Below are positions 33,187-42,886 of a stretch of DNA of 64,000 bases, piece after piece (position 1 is the first letter of the stretch; each line of letters starts with the position of its first letter). Position numbers and translations under genes: made by a program. Below the pieces are notes generated by a model. The model was not told the DNA's origin. It saw only the letters and a list, made by a program, of their open reading frames with translations, and searched no databases. The DNA comes from Rhodopseudomonas pentothenatexigens (GTDB lineage Bacteria > Pseudomonadota > Alphaproteobacteria > Rhizobiales > Xanthobacteraceae), in NCBI RefSeq assembly GCF_900218015.1, contig NZ_UFQQ01000008.1, positions 124,001 to 188,000 of the forward strand, given 5' to 3'.

Positions 33187-34389
33187 ATGACCGCGAACAG
33201 CAAGATCGCGAACGCCGTCTACATCGAATTCGTTCGGTTGCTGTACACCGCACGCTGGCCGATCGTGGTTGTCGGCAGCGCGATGCTGATCACCGGCCTC
33301 GCCGTCGCCTGGCAGACCCGCGACGTGGTGATGGTGGTGATCAGCGTCACCGGCATGGCGGTGACGCTCGCCCGGCTGGCGCTGTGCTTCGCGTTCGACC
33401 GTGCCGTGGCGCGGCGTCCGCTCGATGTCGGAACAGCGAAACAGTGGGAGCGCCGGCTCGCCGCCGGAGTGATCTCGACCGGGGTCTGCGTCGGCGCCTT
33501 TGCGACGCGCTGCTTCCTGCTGCCCGACCTCGCCGCGCACATGATCGCCGGGGGACTGGTGTTCGGCTATTGCGCCGGCACCACCACGCGGTTCTCGATC
33601 CGGCCGTGGATCGTGCAGACTTCGCTGGTGGTCTCGGTGACACCGGCGATCGCGGCTGCGCTGTGGAATTTCGATCTGCTGCACACAGCCCAGGCGCTGC
33701 TGTTCGTGATCTTCGCGTTGGGCGGCCTCGAACTGATCGACTACATCCACGCCACCACCGCCGAGCAATTGACGCTACGCGCCGAAGCGACGCGGCTGGC
33801 GCGAGCCGACGCGCTGACCAATCTGCCGAACCGGCGGCATCTGGTCGAGCATTTCAACGAGCTCGCCAAGCGGCTGGCCCGCCACGGCGAAGGCTTCGCC
33901 GTGATCAGCCTCGATCTCGATTTCTTCAAGGAGGCCAACGACCGGTTCGGCCATGCCGCAGGCGACGAGATCTTGCGGATCGTTGCCGGACGCATGACCG
34001 AACTACTCGACGACGAGGACCTCGCGGCCCGGATCGGCGGCGACGAATTCGTCGTGGTGCAGGCCAACGTGTCAGATGAGGCGGAAGCCGACGACCTCGG
34101 ACGCCGGATCGTCGCGGCGCTGTCGGAGCCCTATGCGATCGCCGGCGAGGCGGTGATGCTCGGCGCCAGCTTCGGCAGCGCGCTGGCACCGACCGACGGC
34201 GTCACGCTCGACGAATTACTGCGCAAGGCCGACGAGGCGCTGTATGCGGTGAAGCGTAACCGGCCGAGCCGGGTACGCGAGATCTCGGCCTGCGCCGACG
34301 ACGCGCCGCTGGCGCCGGAGCTCGCCGCGATCTCGGAACACGGCGGGCCCGCCGCACCGATACGCGCGATCAACGCCGACGTCGCCTGA
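33187..34389 (+). CDS. Membrane diguanylate cyclase
   Basis: A 400-aa GGDEF enzyme making cyclic di-GMP from GTP. Six hydrophobic helices occupy about residues 20-185 (MASE-like integral sensor), then a linker and GGDEF domain (205-370) with the RIGGDEFVV signature at 284-288 and the metal Asp region in VISLDLDFFKEANDRFGHAA. The product-inhibition I-site RxxD is absent: the positions read DDED (275-278). It should be active and not feedback-inhibited through that site. The C terminus is a disordered tail. Confidence 0.92.
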   Translation: MTANSKIANAVYIEFVRLLYTARWPIVVVGSAMLITGLAVAWQTRDVVMVVISVTGMAVTLARLALCFAFDRAVARRPLDVGTAKQWERRLAAGVISTGVCVGAFATRCFLLPDLAAHMIAGGLVFGYCAGTTTRFSIRPWIVQTSLVVSVTPAIAAALWNFDLLHTAQALLFVIFALGGLELIDYIHATTAEQLTLRAEATRLARADALTNLPNRRHLVEHFNELAKRLARHGEGFAVISLDLDFFKEANDRFGHAAGDEILRIVAGRMTELLDDEDLAARIGGDEFVVVQANVSDEAEADDLGRRIVAALSEPYAIAGEAVMLGASFGSALAPTDGVTLDELLRKADEALYAVKRNRPSRVREISACADDAPLAPELAAISEHGGPAAPIRAINADVA

Positions 34390-35586
34390 TCAGCGTCCGC
34401 CGTCGGCGAGTCGCCAGACGTGACGGGCGATCATCAGATCCTCGTCGGTCGGGATCGCCCAGGCCGAGACCTTGCTGTCCGGCTGGGTGATCCGCCCCGC
34501 GCCGGACAGGCGGGTGTTGGCCTCGTCATCGAGCGCGACTCCGAGCCAGACCGCCTGCTCGCACACCCGTCGGCGGATTTCGGCGGCGTGCTCGCCGATG
34601 CCGCCGGTGAACACCAGCGCGTCGAGCCCACCGAGCGACGCCGCCAGCGAACCGAGCTCGCGTGCGACCCGATACACGAACAGTTCGACCGCCTCGCACG
34701 CCCTGGGATCGTCGCTCGCGAGTAGCGTGCGCATATCGTCGCTGATCCCCGAGACGCCGAGCAGGCCGGACCTGCGATACAGCAGGTCTTCGATCTCGCG
34801 CGCCGCCATGCCTTTCTCTTCGAGCAGATACAGCACCACGCCGGGATCGAGCTCGCCGCAGCGGCTGCCCATCATCAGGCCGTCGAGCGCGGTGAATCCC
34901 ATTGTGGTGGCGACGCTCCGGCATCGCTGCATCGCGCACATGCTGGCACCGGCACCGAGATGCGCGACCACCACCCGGCCGTCGGCAACCGCCTGCCCGG
35001 CGACCGCCGGCAATCGGCCGGCGATGTATTCGTAGGACAGGCCGTGAAAGCCGTAGCGGCGAACACCCTGCTCGGTCAGGCAGCGCGGCAGCGCGAACGC
35101 GGTGGCGAGCTCCGGCAGGTGATGATGGAAGGCGGTGTCGAAACAGGCGACCTGCGCCAGGTTCGGATGCAGTCGCGCCAGCACTTCGATCGCTGCGACG
35201 TTGTGCGGCTGATGCAGCGGCGCCAGCCTGTCGAAACCGCGGAGCTGAGCGATCACCTCCGGCGTGACGTGCACCGGGCCGTCGAACAGCGATCCGCCGT
35301 GAACCACGCGATGGCCGACCGCGGCGAGGTGCTGATCGGGAAACGCCGTTTCGACCCAGTCGATCAGCGCCGTCATGGCGTCGTCGTGGCTGGTGCCCTC
35401 GGCCAGATAGACGTCGTGCCGCGTCTGGCCGTCGCTGTTCACCACCTTGAAATGCGGCCGATGGCCGAGGCTGCCGATGCCGCCCTCGCAGATCAGGTGC
35501 TCGGCGGTCGGCTCGGCGTGGGCTTCGTACAACGCGAATTTGATGCTCGAAGAGCCGGCGTTCAGGACCAGCAGGACATCGCTCAA
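34390..35586 (-). CDS. ackA: Acetate kinase
   Basis: A 398-aa cytosolic kinase of the acetokinase family, interconverting acetate + ATP and acetyl phosphate. N terminus LLVLNAGSSSIKFAL, GHRVVHGGSLFDGPV, FDTAFHHHLPE, YGFHGLSYEYIAGRL, AHLGAGASMCAM, GGLDALVFTGGIGEHA: all canonical. Its start overlaps the stop of the MaoC/Pta gene (ATGA), so it is translationally coupled with it. Propionate or other short acyl substrates are possible. Confidence 0.96.
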   Translation of the reverse strand: MSDVLLVLNAGSSSIKFALYEAHAEPTAEHLICEGGIGSLGHRPHFKVVNSDGQTRHDVYLAEGTSHDDAMTALIDWVETAFPDQHLAAVGHRVVHGGSLFDGPVHVTPEVIAQLRGFDRLAPLHQPHNVAAIEVLARLHPNLAQVACFDTAFHHHLPELATAFALPRCLTEQGVRRYGFHGLSYEYIAGRLPAVAGQAVADGRVVVAHLGAGASMCAMQRCRSVATTMGFTALDGLMMGSRCGELDPGVVLYLLEEKGMAAREIEDLLYRRSGLLGVSGISDDMRTLLASDDPRACEAVELFVYRVARELGSLAASLGGLDALVFTGGIGEHAAEIRRRVCEQAVWLGVALDDEANTRLSGAGRITQPDSKVSAWAIPTDEDLMIARHVWRLADGGR

Positions 35587-36998
35587 GCGGCACCTCCGGA
35601 CAGGCTCGGCAGCGCCGCGGTCTTGTGCCGGGCGAGCAGCAGCGCGATGGCGCAGGAGCCGAGCCGCGCCAGCGTCTTGTCGGCCCGGCTGGTGAGGATG
35701 ATCGGCACCCGCGCCCCGAGTACGATCCCCGCGACGCGGGCGTGCGCCAGATATTCGAGCTGCTTGGCCAGCATGTTACCCGCCTCGAGATCCGGCACCA
35801 CGAAAATATCGGCACGGCCGGCGACCAGCGAGACGATGCCCTTGGTCTTGGCCGCCTCCTCCGACACCGCGTTGTCGAACGCCAGCGGCCCGTCGAGGAT
35901 GCCGCCTTTGATCTGGCCGCGCTCGGCCATCTTGCACAGCGCGGCGGCGTCGAGCGTCGAGCGGATGCTCTCGGTGACGGTCTCGACCGCCGACAGGATC
36001 GCCACCCGCGGCTCGGCGATGCCCAGCGCATGCGCCAGATCGATCGCGTTCTGGATGATGTCGCGCTTGTCGGCGAGCGTCGGATAGATGTTGATCGCGG
36101 CGTCGGTGACCAGCAGCGCGCGCGGATAGTCCGGCGCGTCGATCGCGTAGACGTGGCTGATCCGCCGCGCGGTGCGCAGGCCGCGGGCGCCGTCGACCAC
36201 CGCATGCATCAGCTCGTCGGTGTGCAACGCGCCCTTCATCAGCGCCTCGACCTCGCCGGACCGCGCCATCGCCACCGCGGCGGCCGCGGCCGCCTCGCTG
36301 TGCTCGACCGCGACGATGCGATGCGACGACAGATCGATGTCGGCCTGTGCCGCAGCCGCGCGGATCTTGGCCTCCGGCCCGACCAGCACCGGAACGATCA
36401 GCCCCTCGCGCGCCGCCTCGACCGCACCCAGCAGCGAGGCGGTGTCGACCGGATGCACCACCGCGGTGCGGATCGGCTCCAGCCCGCGGGTCATTTCGAT
36501 CAGCCGTTCATAACGCTGCGCGGTGCGATTGAGGTCGATTTCCGGCAGCAGCACCCGCGGCCGCGAGATCTTCTCGACCGGCGCGATCACCTCGGCGAGG
36601 CCGGTGATCACCTCCTCGCCGCGCTGATTGGTGGCGCGGCAATCGAGCAGCAGCCGCTTCTTCGCCGCGTTCTTCTCGTTGACCTTCACCGTGACGGTGA
36701 CGGTGTCACCGAGCAGCACCGGTTTGACGAAACGCAGCGACTGGTCGAGATAGATCGTGCCGGGACCGGGCAACTGGGTGCCGAGCAGCGTCGAGATCAG
36801 CGATCCGCCCCACATGCCGTGCGCCACCACCTGGTGGAAGTGGTCGCTCTTGGCGAAGGCGGCGTCGACATGCATCGGATTGACGTCGCCCGACATCACC
36901 GCGAACAGCTCGATGTCGCGGTAGGTCAGCGTCCGCACCAGGCTGGCACTGTCACCGACCTCGATCTCGTCGAAGGTACGGTTCTGAATCTGCTCCAT
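35583..36998 (-). CDS. MaoC-like hydratase fused to phosphate acetyltransferase
   Basis: A 471-aa two-domain enzyme. Residues 1-150 are a MaoC hotdog (NRTFDEIEVGDSASLVRTLT, DVNPMHVDAAFAKSDHFH, HGMWGGSLISTLLGTQLPGP) with Asp/His typical of R-specific enoyl-CoA hydratases. Residues 160-471 are a phosphate acetyl/butyryltransferase (VHPVDTASLLGAVEAAREGL, GLRTARRISHVYAIDAPDYP, NIYPTLADKRDIIQNAIDLA), converting acyl-CoA to acyl phosphate. The ATG follows GGAGAG. It lies between fabI and ackA, so acyl-CoA turnover, acyl phosphate and kinase are one operon; chain-length preference is unknown. Confidence 0.93.
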   Translation of the reverse strand: MEQIQNRTFDEIEVGDSASLVRTLTYRDIELFAVMSGDVNPMHVDAAFAKSDHFHQVVAHGMWGGSLISTLLGTQLPGPGTIYLDQSLRFVKPVLLGDTVTVTVKVNEKNAAKKRLLLDCRATNQRGEEVITGLAEVIAPVEKISRPRVLLPEIDLNRTAQRYERLIEMTRGLEPIRTAVVHPVDTASLLGAVEAAREGLIVPVLVGPEAKIRAAAAQADIDLSSHRIVAVEHSEAAAAAAVAMARSGEVEALMKGALHTDELMHAVVDGARGLRTARRISHVYAIDAPDYPRALLVTDAAINIYPTLADKRDIIQNAIDLAHALGIAEPRVAILSAVETVTESIRSTLDAAALCKMAERGQIKGGILDGPLAFDNAVSEEAAKTKGIVSLVAGRADIFVVPDLEAGNMLAKQLEYLAHARVAGIVLGARVPIILTSRADKTLARLGSCAIALLLARHKTAALPSLSGGAA

Positions 36999-37023
36999 CA
37001 CACTCTCCAGCCGGGGCGGCCGA

Positions 37024-37785
37024 TCAGCCGATCACATGATAGCCGGCGTCGATGTATTCGATATTTCCGGTGAGCGACCGCGCGGCGTCACCGACCAGAA
37101 ACGCGGCGACCGCGCCCACGTCCTCGATGCTGACGAGCTGATGCGCCGGCAGCCGGGCGCGCGTGCGCTCCAGGAGTTCGTCGAACCGGGCGATGCCGGA
37201 GGCGGCCCGGGTCTTCAGCGGCCCCGGCGACAGCGCGTGGACGCGGATCCGTTTCGGCGCCAGTTCGGCCGCCATGTAGCGCACCGAGCTTTCCAGCGCC
37301 GCCTTCACCGGCCCCATCAGATTGTAGTCTTCGACCACTTTCTCCGAGCCGTAGAAGGACACGGTGAGCAGGCAGCCGCCGTCCGGCATCAGCGGCTCGG
37401 CCAGCTTCGCCATCCGGATGAAGGAATGGCACGACACATCCATCGCCATCGCGAAGCCGGCCCGCGAGCAATCGACCACGCGGCCATGCAGATCCTCCTT
37501 CGGCGCAAACGCGATCGAGTGCAGCAGGAAGTCGAGCCGCCCCCATTGCGCGGCGATCCGCTCGAACACCGCCTCGAGCTGACCAGGCTCGCGCACGTCG
37601 CACGGCACCACGATCGGACAGCCGAGCTGCTCGGCGAGCGGAGCGACGTGAGGGGCGGCTTTGTCGTTGAGATAGGTGACGGCGAGGTCGGCGCCGGCGT
37701 CGCGAAACGCGCGCGCGCAGCCGAACGCGATACTCTGATCGTTGGCGATGCCGACGATCAGGCCTTTCTTACCCTGCAGGTTCAT
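37024..37785 (-). CDS. fabI: Enoyl-ACP reductase FabI-type
   Basis: A 253-aa SDR enzyme reducing trans-2-enoyl-ACP (or -CoA) with NADH/NADPH. GLIVGIANDQSIAFGCARAF is the FabI nucleotide motif; LLHSIAFAPKEDLHGRVVDC, SFYGSEKVVEDYNLMGPVKA (Tyr-x6-Lys) and VRYMAAELAPKRIRVHALSP GPLKTRAASGI are diagnostic. Normal length for FabI is about 260. As the first gene of the operon with MaoC/Pta and AckA it may work on short acyl chains rather than general fatty-acid synthesis; a housekeeping FabI may exist elsewhere. Confidence 0.92.
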   Translation of the reverse strand: MNLQGKKGLIVGIANDQSIAFGCARAFRDAGADLAVTYLNDKAAPHVAPLAEQLGCPIVVPCDVREPGQLEAVFERIAAQWGRLDFLLHSIAFAPKEDLHGRVVDCSRAGFAMAMDVSCHSFIRMAKLAEPLMPDGGCLLTVSFYGSEKVVEDYNLMGPVKAALESSVRYMAAELAPKRIRVHALSPGPLKTRAASGIARFDELLERTRARLPAHQLVSIEDVGAVAAFLVGDAARSLTGNIEYIDAGYHVIG

Positions 37786-37867
37786 TCGCTCTCCGTACCC
37801 TCATCACCGTGTCATCACAATGACGGGCGGATGCGACCAAACGCCGACGCGGCTCGGCGCGCACGCC

Positions 37868-38737
37868 TCACTTCAGCAGTTGCCGCCGCAATCGCAGCAG
37901 CTCTTTGCGCCGTGCGAGCGTGGTTTCCGGATAGCTCATTTTGAGCGATTCCATGGTTTCCACGATCACCTGCGAGACGATCAGCCGGGCGTTCTCCTTG
38001 TCGTCGGCCGGAACGGCGTACCACGGCGAATCCTCGCTGGAAGTCTCGCTCAGGCACTTCGCATAGGCCTCCATGTAGTCATCCCAGTATTTGCGCTCCT
38101 CGAGGTCGGCGGCACTGAACTTCCAGTTTTTCTCCGGCTCGTCGATCCGCGCCAGGAAGCGCTTGCGTTGCTCCTCCTTGGACAGGTGCAGGAAGAACTT
38201 CACGATCCGGGTGCCGTTGGCGTGCAGGTGCTGTTCGAGGTTACGGATCGAACGATAGCGCTTGTGCCAGAACGTCTTGCCGAAGCTCGCGCCGTTTGGC
38301 ACTGCCTCGCTCTGCAGGATGTTCGGATGGACCCGGACGATCAGCACCTCCTCGTAATACGAGCGGTTGAAGATGCCGATCCGACCGCGCTCGGGCAGGT
38401 CGCGGGTGGTGCGCCACAGGAAGTCGTGCTGCAGCTCGGTCGCGCTCGGGTGCTTGAAGCTGAACACCTGGCAACCCTGCGGATTGACCCCGGACATCAC
38501 GTGCCGGATCACCCCGTCCTTGCCGGCGGCGTCCATCGCCTGAAAGATCAGCAGGATGGCGTGCCGGTTGCTGGCGTAGAGCAGTTGCTGCAGATCGCTC
38601 AGCCGCTCGACCTGGTTGCGGAGCATTTCATGATAGTGCTCCTTGGATTCGTAGAACGGCTCGACCTCGGTCGGCCATTTGCCGAGGTCGACACTGGCGC
38701 CCTCCTCGACCCGGAATTGCTTGGTCTTGATCTTCAT
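37868..38737 (-). CDS. ppk2: Polyphosphate kinase 2 family protein
   Basis: A 289-aa cytosolic PPK2: transfers phosphate between polyphosphate and nucleotides (ADP or GDP class I). Walker [20 protein letters not shown] (residues 66-84), Walker B-like [20 protein letters not shown], lid [19 protein letters not shown], and [20 protein letters not shown] are canonical. The ATG follows AAAGGATAGGA; a start at 38818 is rejected. Single gene, not overlapping its neighbours. Confidence 0.93.
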   Translation of the reverse strand: MKIKTKQFRVEEGASVDLGKWPTEVEPFYESKEHYHEMLRNQVERLSDLQQLLYASNRHAILLIFQAMDAAGKDGVIRHVMSGVNPQGCQVFSFKHPSATELQHDFLWRTTRDLPERGRIGIFNRSYYEEVLIVRVHPNILQSEAVPNGASFGKTFWHKRYRSIRNLEQHLHANGTRIVKFFLHLSKEEQRKRFLARIDEPEKNWKFSAADLEERKYWDDYMEAYAKCLSETSSEDSPWYAVPADDKENARLIVSQVIVETMESLKMSYPETTLARRKELLRLRRQLLK

Positions 38738-39110
38738 TCCTATCCTTTCGAGGCGTCGGGCGGACGGCTGCCGGCCGCCGGCCGCCGAGGGGCGCGCCGG
38801 GCCGCCGATTATAACCATCCCGGCGAGGCTGCGACCACCGGGTCTCCGAGCGCTCGGTCAGTCATGCTTCGTTCATCATCAGTTCCTTAAGGTTGCAGCC
38901 GGTGTACCAGGGAGGCCGCAAGGTGCACCGCCGACATAAAGCAACCTCATTTGTACTTCATCTGCGCCGGCCGACGGTCTCGTAAAGCCCCGAAGCGCTT
39001 GTGTAGTCTAAGGAAATCAATATGGTGCGGGCCGCCGCGGACGCTGTGGGATGCCGGATTGACGGCCCCTCCACGCCTCACGGTCCACAGCGCTGACAAG
39101 AGCGGTCGAG
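38738..39110. other. Divergent intergenic region, 373 bp
   Basis: Between the ppk2 and membrane-protein starts. The left part is very GC-rich with repeated GCCGG units; 38870-39030 is richer in A/T and is the likely promoter area. I see no gene, tRNA or structured RNA in it. Confidence 0.6.
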
Positions 39111-40496
39111 ATGGAAACGTCTATTCCCGGTAAGGTCCTCACGGCGCAGGCGCGCCGGAGCAATGCGGCGCGGCTGGCGCTGTTCGTGCTGCCGCTGCTG
39201 CTGCTGGCGCCGGCGATCTGGAACGGCTATCCGCTGCTGCAATACGACACCGGCGGCTACCTCGCCCGCTGGTACGAGGGCTATCTGGTCATCAACCGGG
39301 CGACCTCCTACGGCATCTACCTGCATTTCGGCGAGCAGACCCAGTTCTGGCTCAACCTGGCCTTCCAGGCGATCGCCACGCTGTGGATCATGCAACTGAC
39401 GCTGCGGGTTTTCGGTATTACCGGACCGTTTCGGCTTGCGGCGATCGGCGTCGGCCTGATCGCCACCACGGCGCTGCCGTGGATCACCAGCATGCTGCTC
39501 ACCGATATCTTCGCCGGCCTGTCGCTGCTGTCGCTGTTCCTGCTGATCGCTCACCGCGACCGGACCACCACGCTGGAGAAGGTCCTGCTGTTCGCCTTCA
39601 CGGCGTTCGCGGCCTCGACCCACAGCGCCACCCTCGCGGTACTCGGCGGGGTCTGCGGCGCCGGCTGGCTGCTGCTGCCCTGGCTGCGCGGCCGCGTCAG
39701 CGCCGCCGGCCTCGCTCAGGCCAGCGCGGCGCTGGTGGTCAGTGCGTTGCTGGTATTCGCCTGCAATTACGCGCTGTCCGGCAAGCTGACCTGGACCCCG
39801 GGCGGCTCCGGAGTGGCGTTCGGCCGGATGCTTCAGGATGGCATCGTCAAGCGCTACCTCGACGATCACTGCCCGCGGCAACAGCTCAAACTGTGCCCCT
39901 ACAAGGACGAGCTGCCGCCGACCGGTGACGACTTCCTGTGGGGCGGCAACAATATGTTCGACAAGCTCGGCCGCTTCGAGGGCATGAGCAACGAGATGGA
40001 GTTCATCTCGCGCCAGGCGTTAACCGCCTATCCCTGGATGCAGGCCAGGGCTGCCGCCAAGGCGACCTGGGACCAGCTCGTGCACGTCGCCACCGGTGAA
40101 GGCACCAACGGCTGGCTGCCGCACACCTACGGCATCATCGAGCGTTACCTGCCCGAGCAGAGCAAGGCGATGCGCGCCGCCAAGCAGCAGCATTGGGATA
40201 TCAATTTCGACGCGGTCAATCTGGTGCACGTCCCGGTGGCGCTGGGATCGATGCTGCTGCTGCTGGCGATCCTCGGCCGTGCGGCGTGGCAGCGCCGCCT
40301 CGACGACGTGACGCTGCTCGCCGGCACCGTGGCGCTGGCGCTGTTCGGCAACGCGCTGGTCTGCGGCATCATCTCCGGTCCGCACGACCGCTACGGCTCG
40401 CGGATCGTCTGGACCGCGACTTTCGCGGTGATGATCGCGGCAGTGGTGTATTTCAGAACCGGCCGTCGCAGCCTCGACGACGACGCCGTGGACTGA
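39111..40496 (+). CDS. Polytopic membrane protein, GT-C-like appearance
   Basis: A 461-aa inner-membrane protein with about ten hydrophobic segments. The first periplasmic loop includes NGYPLLQYDTGGYLARWYEG, and a large loop (GGSGVAFGRMLQDGIVKRYL to ARAAAKATWDQLVHVATGEG) is exposed. The acidic first loop and topology recall GT-C membrane glycosyltransferases, but no motif is decisive. No operon partner; the convergent CDF gene begins 10 bp after its stop. Confidence 0.65.
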   Translation: METSIPGKVLTAQARRSNAARLALFVLPLLLLAPAIWNGYPLLQYDTGGYLARWYEGYLVINRATSYGIYLHFGEQTQFWLNLAFQAIATLWIMQLTLRVFGITGPFRLAAIGVGLIATTALPWITSMLLTDIFAGLSLLSLFLLIAHRDRTTTLEKVLLFAFTAFAASTHSATLAVLGGVCGAGWLLLPWLRGRVSAAGLAQASAALVVSALLVFACNYALSGKLTWTPGGSGVAFGRMLQDGIVKRYLDDHCPRQQLKLCPYKDELPPTGDDFLWGGNNMFDKLGRFEGMSNEMEFISRQALTAYPWMQARAAAKATWDQLVHVATGEGTNGWLPHTYGIIERYLPEQSKAMRAAKQQHWDINFDAVNLVHVPVALGSMLLLLAILGRAAWQRRLDDVTLLAGTVALALFGNALVCGIISGPHDRYGSRIVWTATFAVMIAAVVYFRTGRRSLDDDAVD

Positions 40497-40506
40497 TCGC
40501 TTCCAG

Positions 40507-41433
40507 CTAGCGCTGCAATTGCGGTCGGATGAATACGCCGACCACTTGCGGACAGCTGCGTTTGATCTCGGCCTCCAGCGAGGCGAAGCTGCGCTCGATG
40601 TCGGCCGCGCGGCTGTCGTCCGGGAAATCCAACGTCAGCGCCACGACCACCTGCCACGGCGCGAGATGCACCGTGAACAGCGGTTCTGCGCCGACGATGC
40701 GGCCGTGGCTGCGGGCGATCTGCAGGATGCGGTCCCGCAGCGCCGGATCGGCGGCCTCGCCCATCAGCAGCCCCTTGCTCTCGCGCGCCAGAAACGCGCC
40801 GGTCAGCCCGAGCAGCAGCCCGATCGCGATCGAGGCGACGCCGTCGAGCACCGGCATCTGCAGCCAGTCGGCGGCGGCGGTGCCGACCAGCGCGATTACG
40901 ATGCCGATCAGCGCGGCGCTGTCCTCGAACAGCACCATGAACGAGGTCGGATCCTTGCTGCGGGTCGCCGCCTCGATGTAGCCGGCATCCGGGACGTAAC
41001 CGAGCGCCGGAGCGACCGCGCGGAATCCCTTCCAAGCCACGTACCAGGAGCCGAGTTCGAAAACGAAGGCAAGACCGAGTACGATATAGCTGATCCGAAC
41101 GTCGGTGATCGGCGTCGGATTGAGAACGTGAATCACGCCCTCGTAGAACGACACGCCGGCGCCGATCGAAAAGATCAGCAGCGCCACGATGAAGCTCCAG
41201 AAATACAGCTCGCGCCCGTGACCGAGCGGGTGAGCGGCGTCGGCCGGCTTCTCCGCCCGGCGCAATCCGTACAGCAACAACACTTCGTTGCCGGTATCCA
41301 CCAGCGAGTGCACGCCCTCGCTGAGCATGGCGGAGCTGCCGGTCCAGGCCGCCGCGGCCATCTTGGTGACCGCGATCGCCAGATTGCCGCCGAGCGCAGC
41401 GTAGATCACCTTCTTCGACGACGCGTGCGACAT
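40507..41433 (-). CDS. Cation diffusion facilitator (CDF) transporter
   Basis: A 308-aa inner-membrane divalent-cation/proton antiporter, six TM helices. GGNLAIAVTKMAAAAWTGSS, SEGVHSLVDTGNEVLLLYGL and EDSAALIGIVIALVGTAAAD hold the HxxxD and DxxxD-type metal sites of the CDF family. A cytosolic C-terminal domain follows (SLEAEIKRSCPQVVGVFIRP). Metal (Zn, Mn, Co or Fe) cannot be told. Resembles the ZNT9/SLC30A9-like branch. Start at MSHASSKK follows AAGGACAG. Confidence 0.88.
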   Translation of the reverse strand: MSHASSKKVIYAALGGNLAIAVTKMAAAAWTGSSAMLSEGVHSLVDTGNEVLLLYGLRRAEKPADAAHPLGHGRELYFWSFIVALLIFSIGAGVSFYEGVIHVLNPTPITDVRISYIVLGLAFVFELGSWYVAWKGFRAVAPALGYVPDAGYIEAATRSKDPTSFMVLFEDSAALIGIVIALVGTAAADWLQMPVLDGVASIAIGLLLGLTGAFLARESKGLLMGEAADPALRDRILQIARSHGRIVGAEPLFTVHLAPWQVVVALTLDFPDDSRAADIERSFASLEAEIKRSCPQVVGVFIRPQLQR

Positions 41434-41610
41434 GCCGCTGTCCTTCCCTCTCGCCGTCGGCATCGCCGGTGCGCCGGGATGACGACGCAGGCCACGGCTT
41501 GTTCCCATCCGGGGACCTCGAATTCGGGAACGCGGTCCAGACTACGAATTTGTCGTCGCAAATCCTGGCGATGGCGTTACACAGGGGCACAAGGCGCAAT
41601 TGGAGCTGCG

Positions 41611-42879
41611 ATGCTATCTCTGTTCGAAATCGTCGCGGTCTTGCTGGCGCTGACGGCGGCGTTCGCCTGGCTCAACCACGTGTTGTTCGGCCTGCCCAAC
41701 CAAATCGGCCTGTTGATCATGGCGCTGGCGGCGTCGCTGGTGCTGGTCGGTTTCGAACTGCTGTTTCCGAACTCGCCGATCTTCCACGAGATTTCCGACC
41801 TGCTGCGGCGGATCGACTTTTCCGAGACGCCGCTCAACGGCATGCTCGGCTTCCTGCTGTTCGCCGGCGCGCTGCAGATCGACCTGTCGCGGCTGAGGGC
41901 GCGCAAATGGATCGTCGCCACCATGGCGACGGTGGGCGTCTTCATCTCCACCGTCCTGATCGCCGCCGGCTTCTGGTACGCCGCCCGCCTGTTCGACGTG
42001 CCGATGCCGTTCGCCTGGGCGCTGGTGTTCGGCGCGCTGATCAGCCCGACCGACCCGATCGCGGTGCTGTCGACGCTGAAGACGATCAGCATCCCGGAAA
42101 CGCTGGAGATGGATATCTCCGGCGAATCGCTGTTCAACGACGGCGTCGGTGTGGTGCTGTTCACGCTGCTGCTGACCGCCGCGACGACTGCAAGCGGCGA
42201 GTTCGAACTGGTGCATTTCGGCGAGCTGTTCGTGGTGGAAGCCGGCGGCGGCGCACTGCTCGGACTGGTCACGGGTTACGTCGCCTACCGGGCCATGCGG
42301 GCGATCGACGACTATCCGATCGAGGTCCTGATCTCGATCGCGCTGGCGACCGGGACCTACGCGCTTGCGCTGCGCCTGCACGTCAGCGGTCCGATCGCGG
42401 TGGTGGTGTCCGGCGTGCTGATCGGAAATCGCGGCGCCAAGCTGGCGATGAGCGAGCAGACCCGGCGCTATCTGTTCGGGTTCTGGACGCTGATCGACGA
42501 GATCCTGAACTCGGTGCTGTTTCTCCTGATCGGCATCGAGGTGCTGGTGCTGAGCTTCGATCCGACGCTGGCGCCGCTGGCGCTGGCGGCGATCCCGATC
42601 GTGATGATGGCGCGGCTGATCTCGGTCGCGGCGCCGATCGGGCTACTGAGTCTCCGCTATCACTTCGAACGCGGCACGGTGACGATCCTGACCTGGGGCG
42701 GCGTGTGCGGCGGCATCTCGGTGGCGCTGGTACTGGCGATCTCGGATAACGAGCACAGATCTGCGCTCGCCGCGGCGACCTATACGGTGGCGTTGTTCAC
42801 CATCGTGGTGCAGGGGCTCAGCCTCGGCTGGGTTGCGCGCCGCCTCGGCGTCGGGCAGCCGAAGCCGTCGCCGAAGTGA
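41611..42879 (+). CDS. CPA1-family Na+/H+ antiporter
   Basis: A 422-aa polytopic antiporter, about 12 TM helices. FGALISPTDPIAVLSTLKTI and ISGESLFNDGVGVVLFTLLL (Asn-Asp pair) are the signature sequences of NhaP/NHE-type exchangers, and GVLIGNRGAK and GFWTLIDEILNSVLFLLIGI follow. It would expel Na+ or K+ in exchange for protons. The ATG at 41611 has TTGGAG upstream. It converges with the gcd gene 8 bp apart. Confidence 0.9.
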   Translation: MLSLFEIVAVLLALTAAFAWLNHVLFGLPNQIGLLIMALAASLVLVGFELLFPNSPIFHEISDLLRRIDFSETPLNGMLGFLLFAGALQIDLSRLRARKWIVATMATVGVFISTVLIAAGFWYAARLFDVPMPFAWALVFGALISPTDPIAVLSTLKTISIPETLEMDISGESLFNDGVGVVLFTLLLTAATTASGEFELVHFGELFVVEAGGGALLGLVTGYVAYRAMRAIDDYPIEVLISIALATGTYALALRLHVSGPIAVVVSGVLIGNRGAKLAMSEQTRRYLFGFWTLIDEILNSVLFLLIGIEVLVLSFDPTLAPLALAAIPIVMMARLISVAAPIGLLSLRYHFERGTVTILTWGGVCGGISVALVLAISDNEHRSALAAATYTVALFTIVVQGLSLGWVARRLGVGQPKPSPK

Positions 42880-42886
42880 CTCGGGC

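Noticed and set aside
34000-34100. Frameshift in the diguanylate cyclase because the I-site is missing
   Set aside because: The frame is continuous and the GGDEF motif is intact; the I-site change is a substitution.
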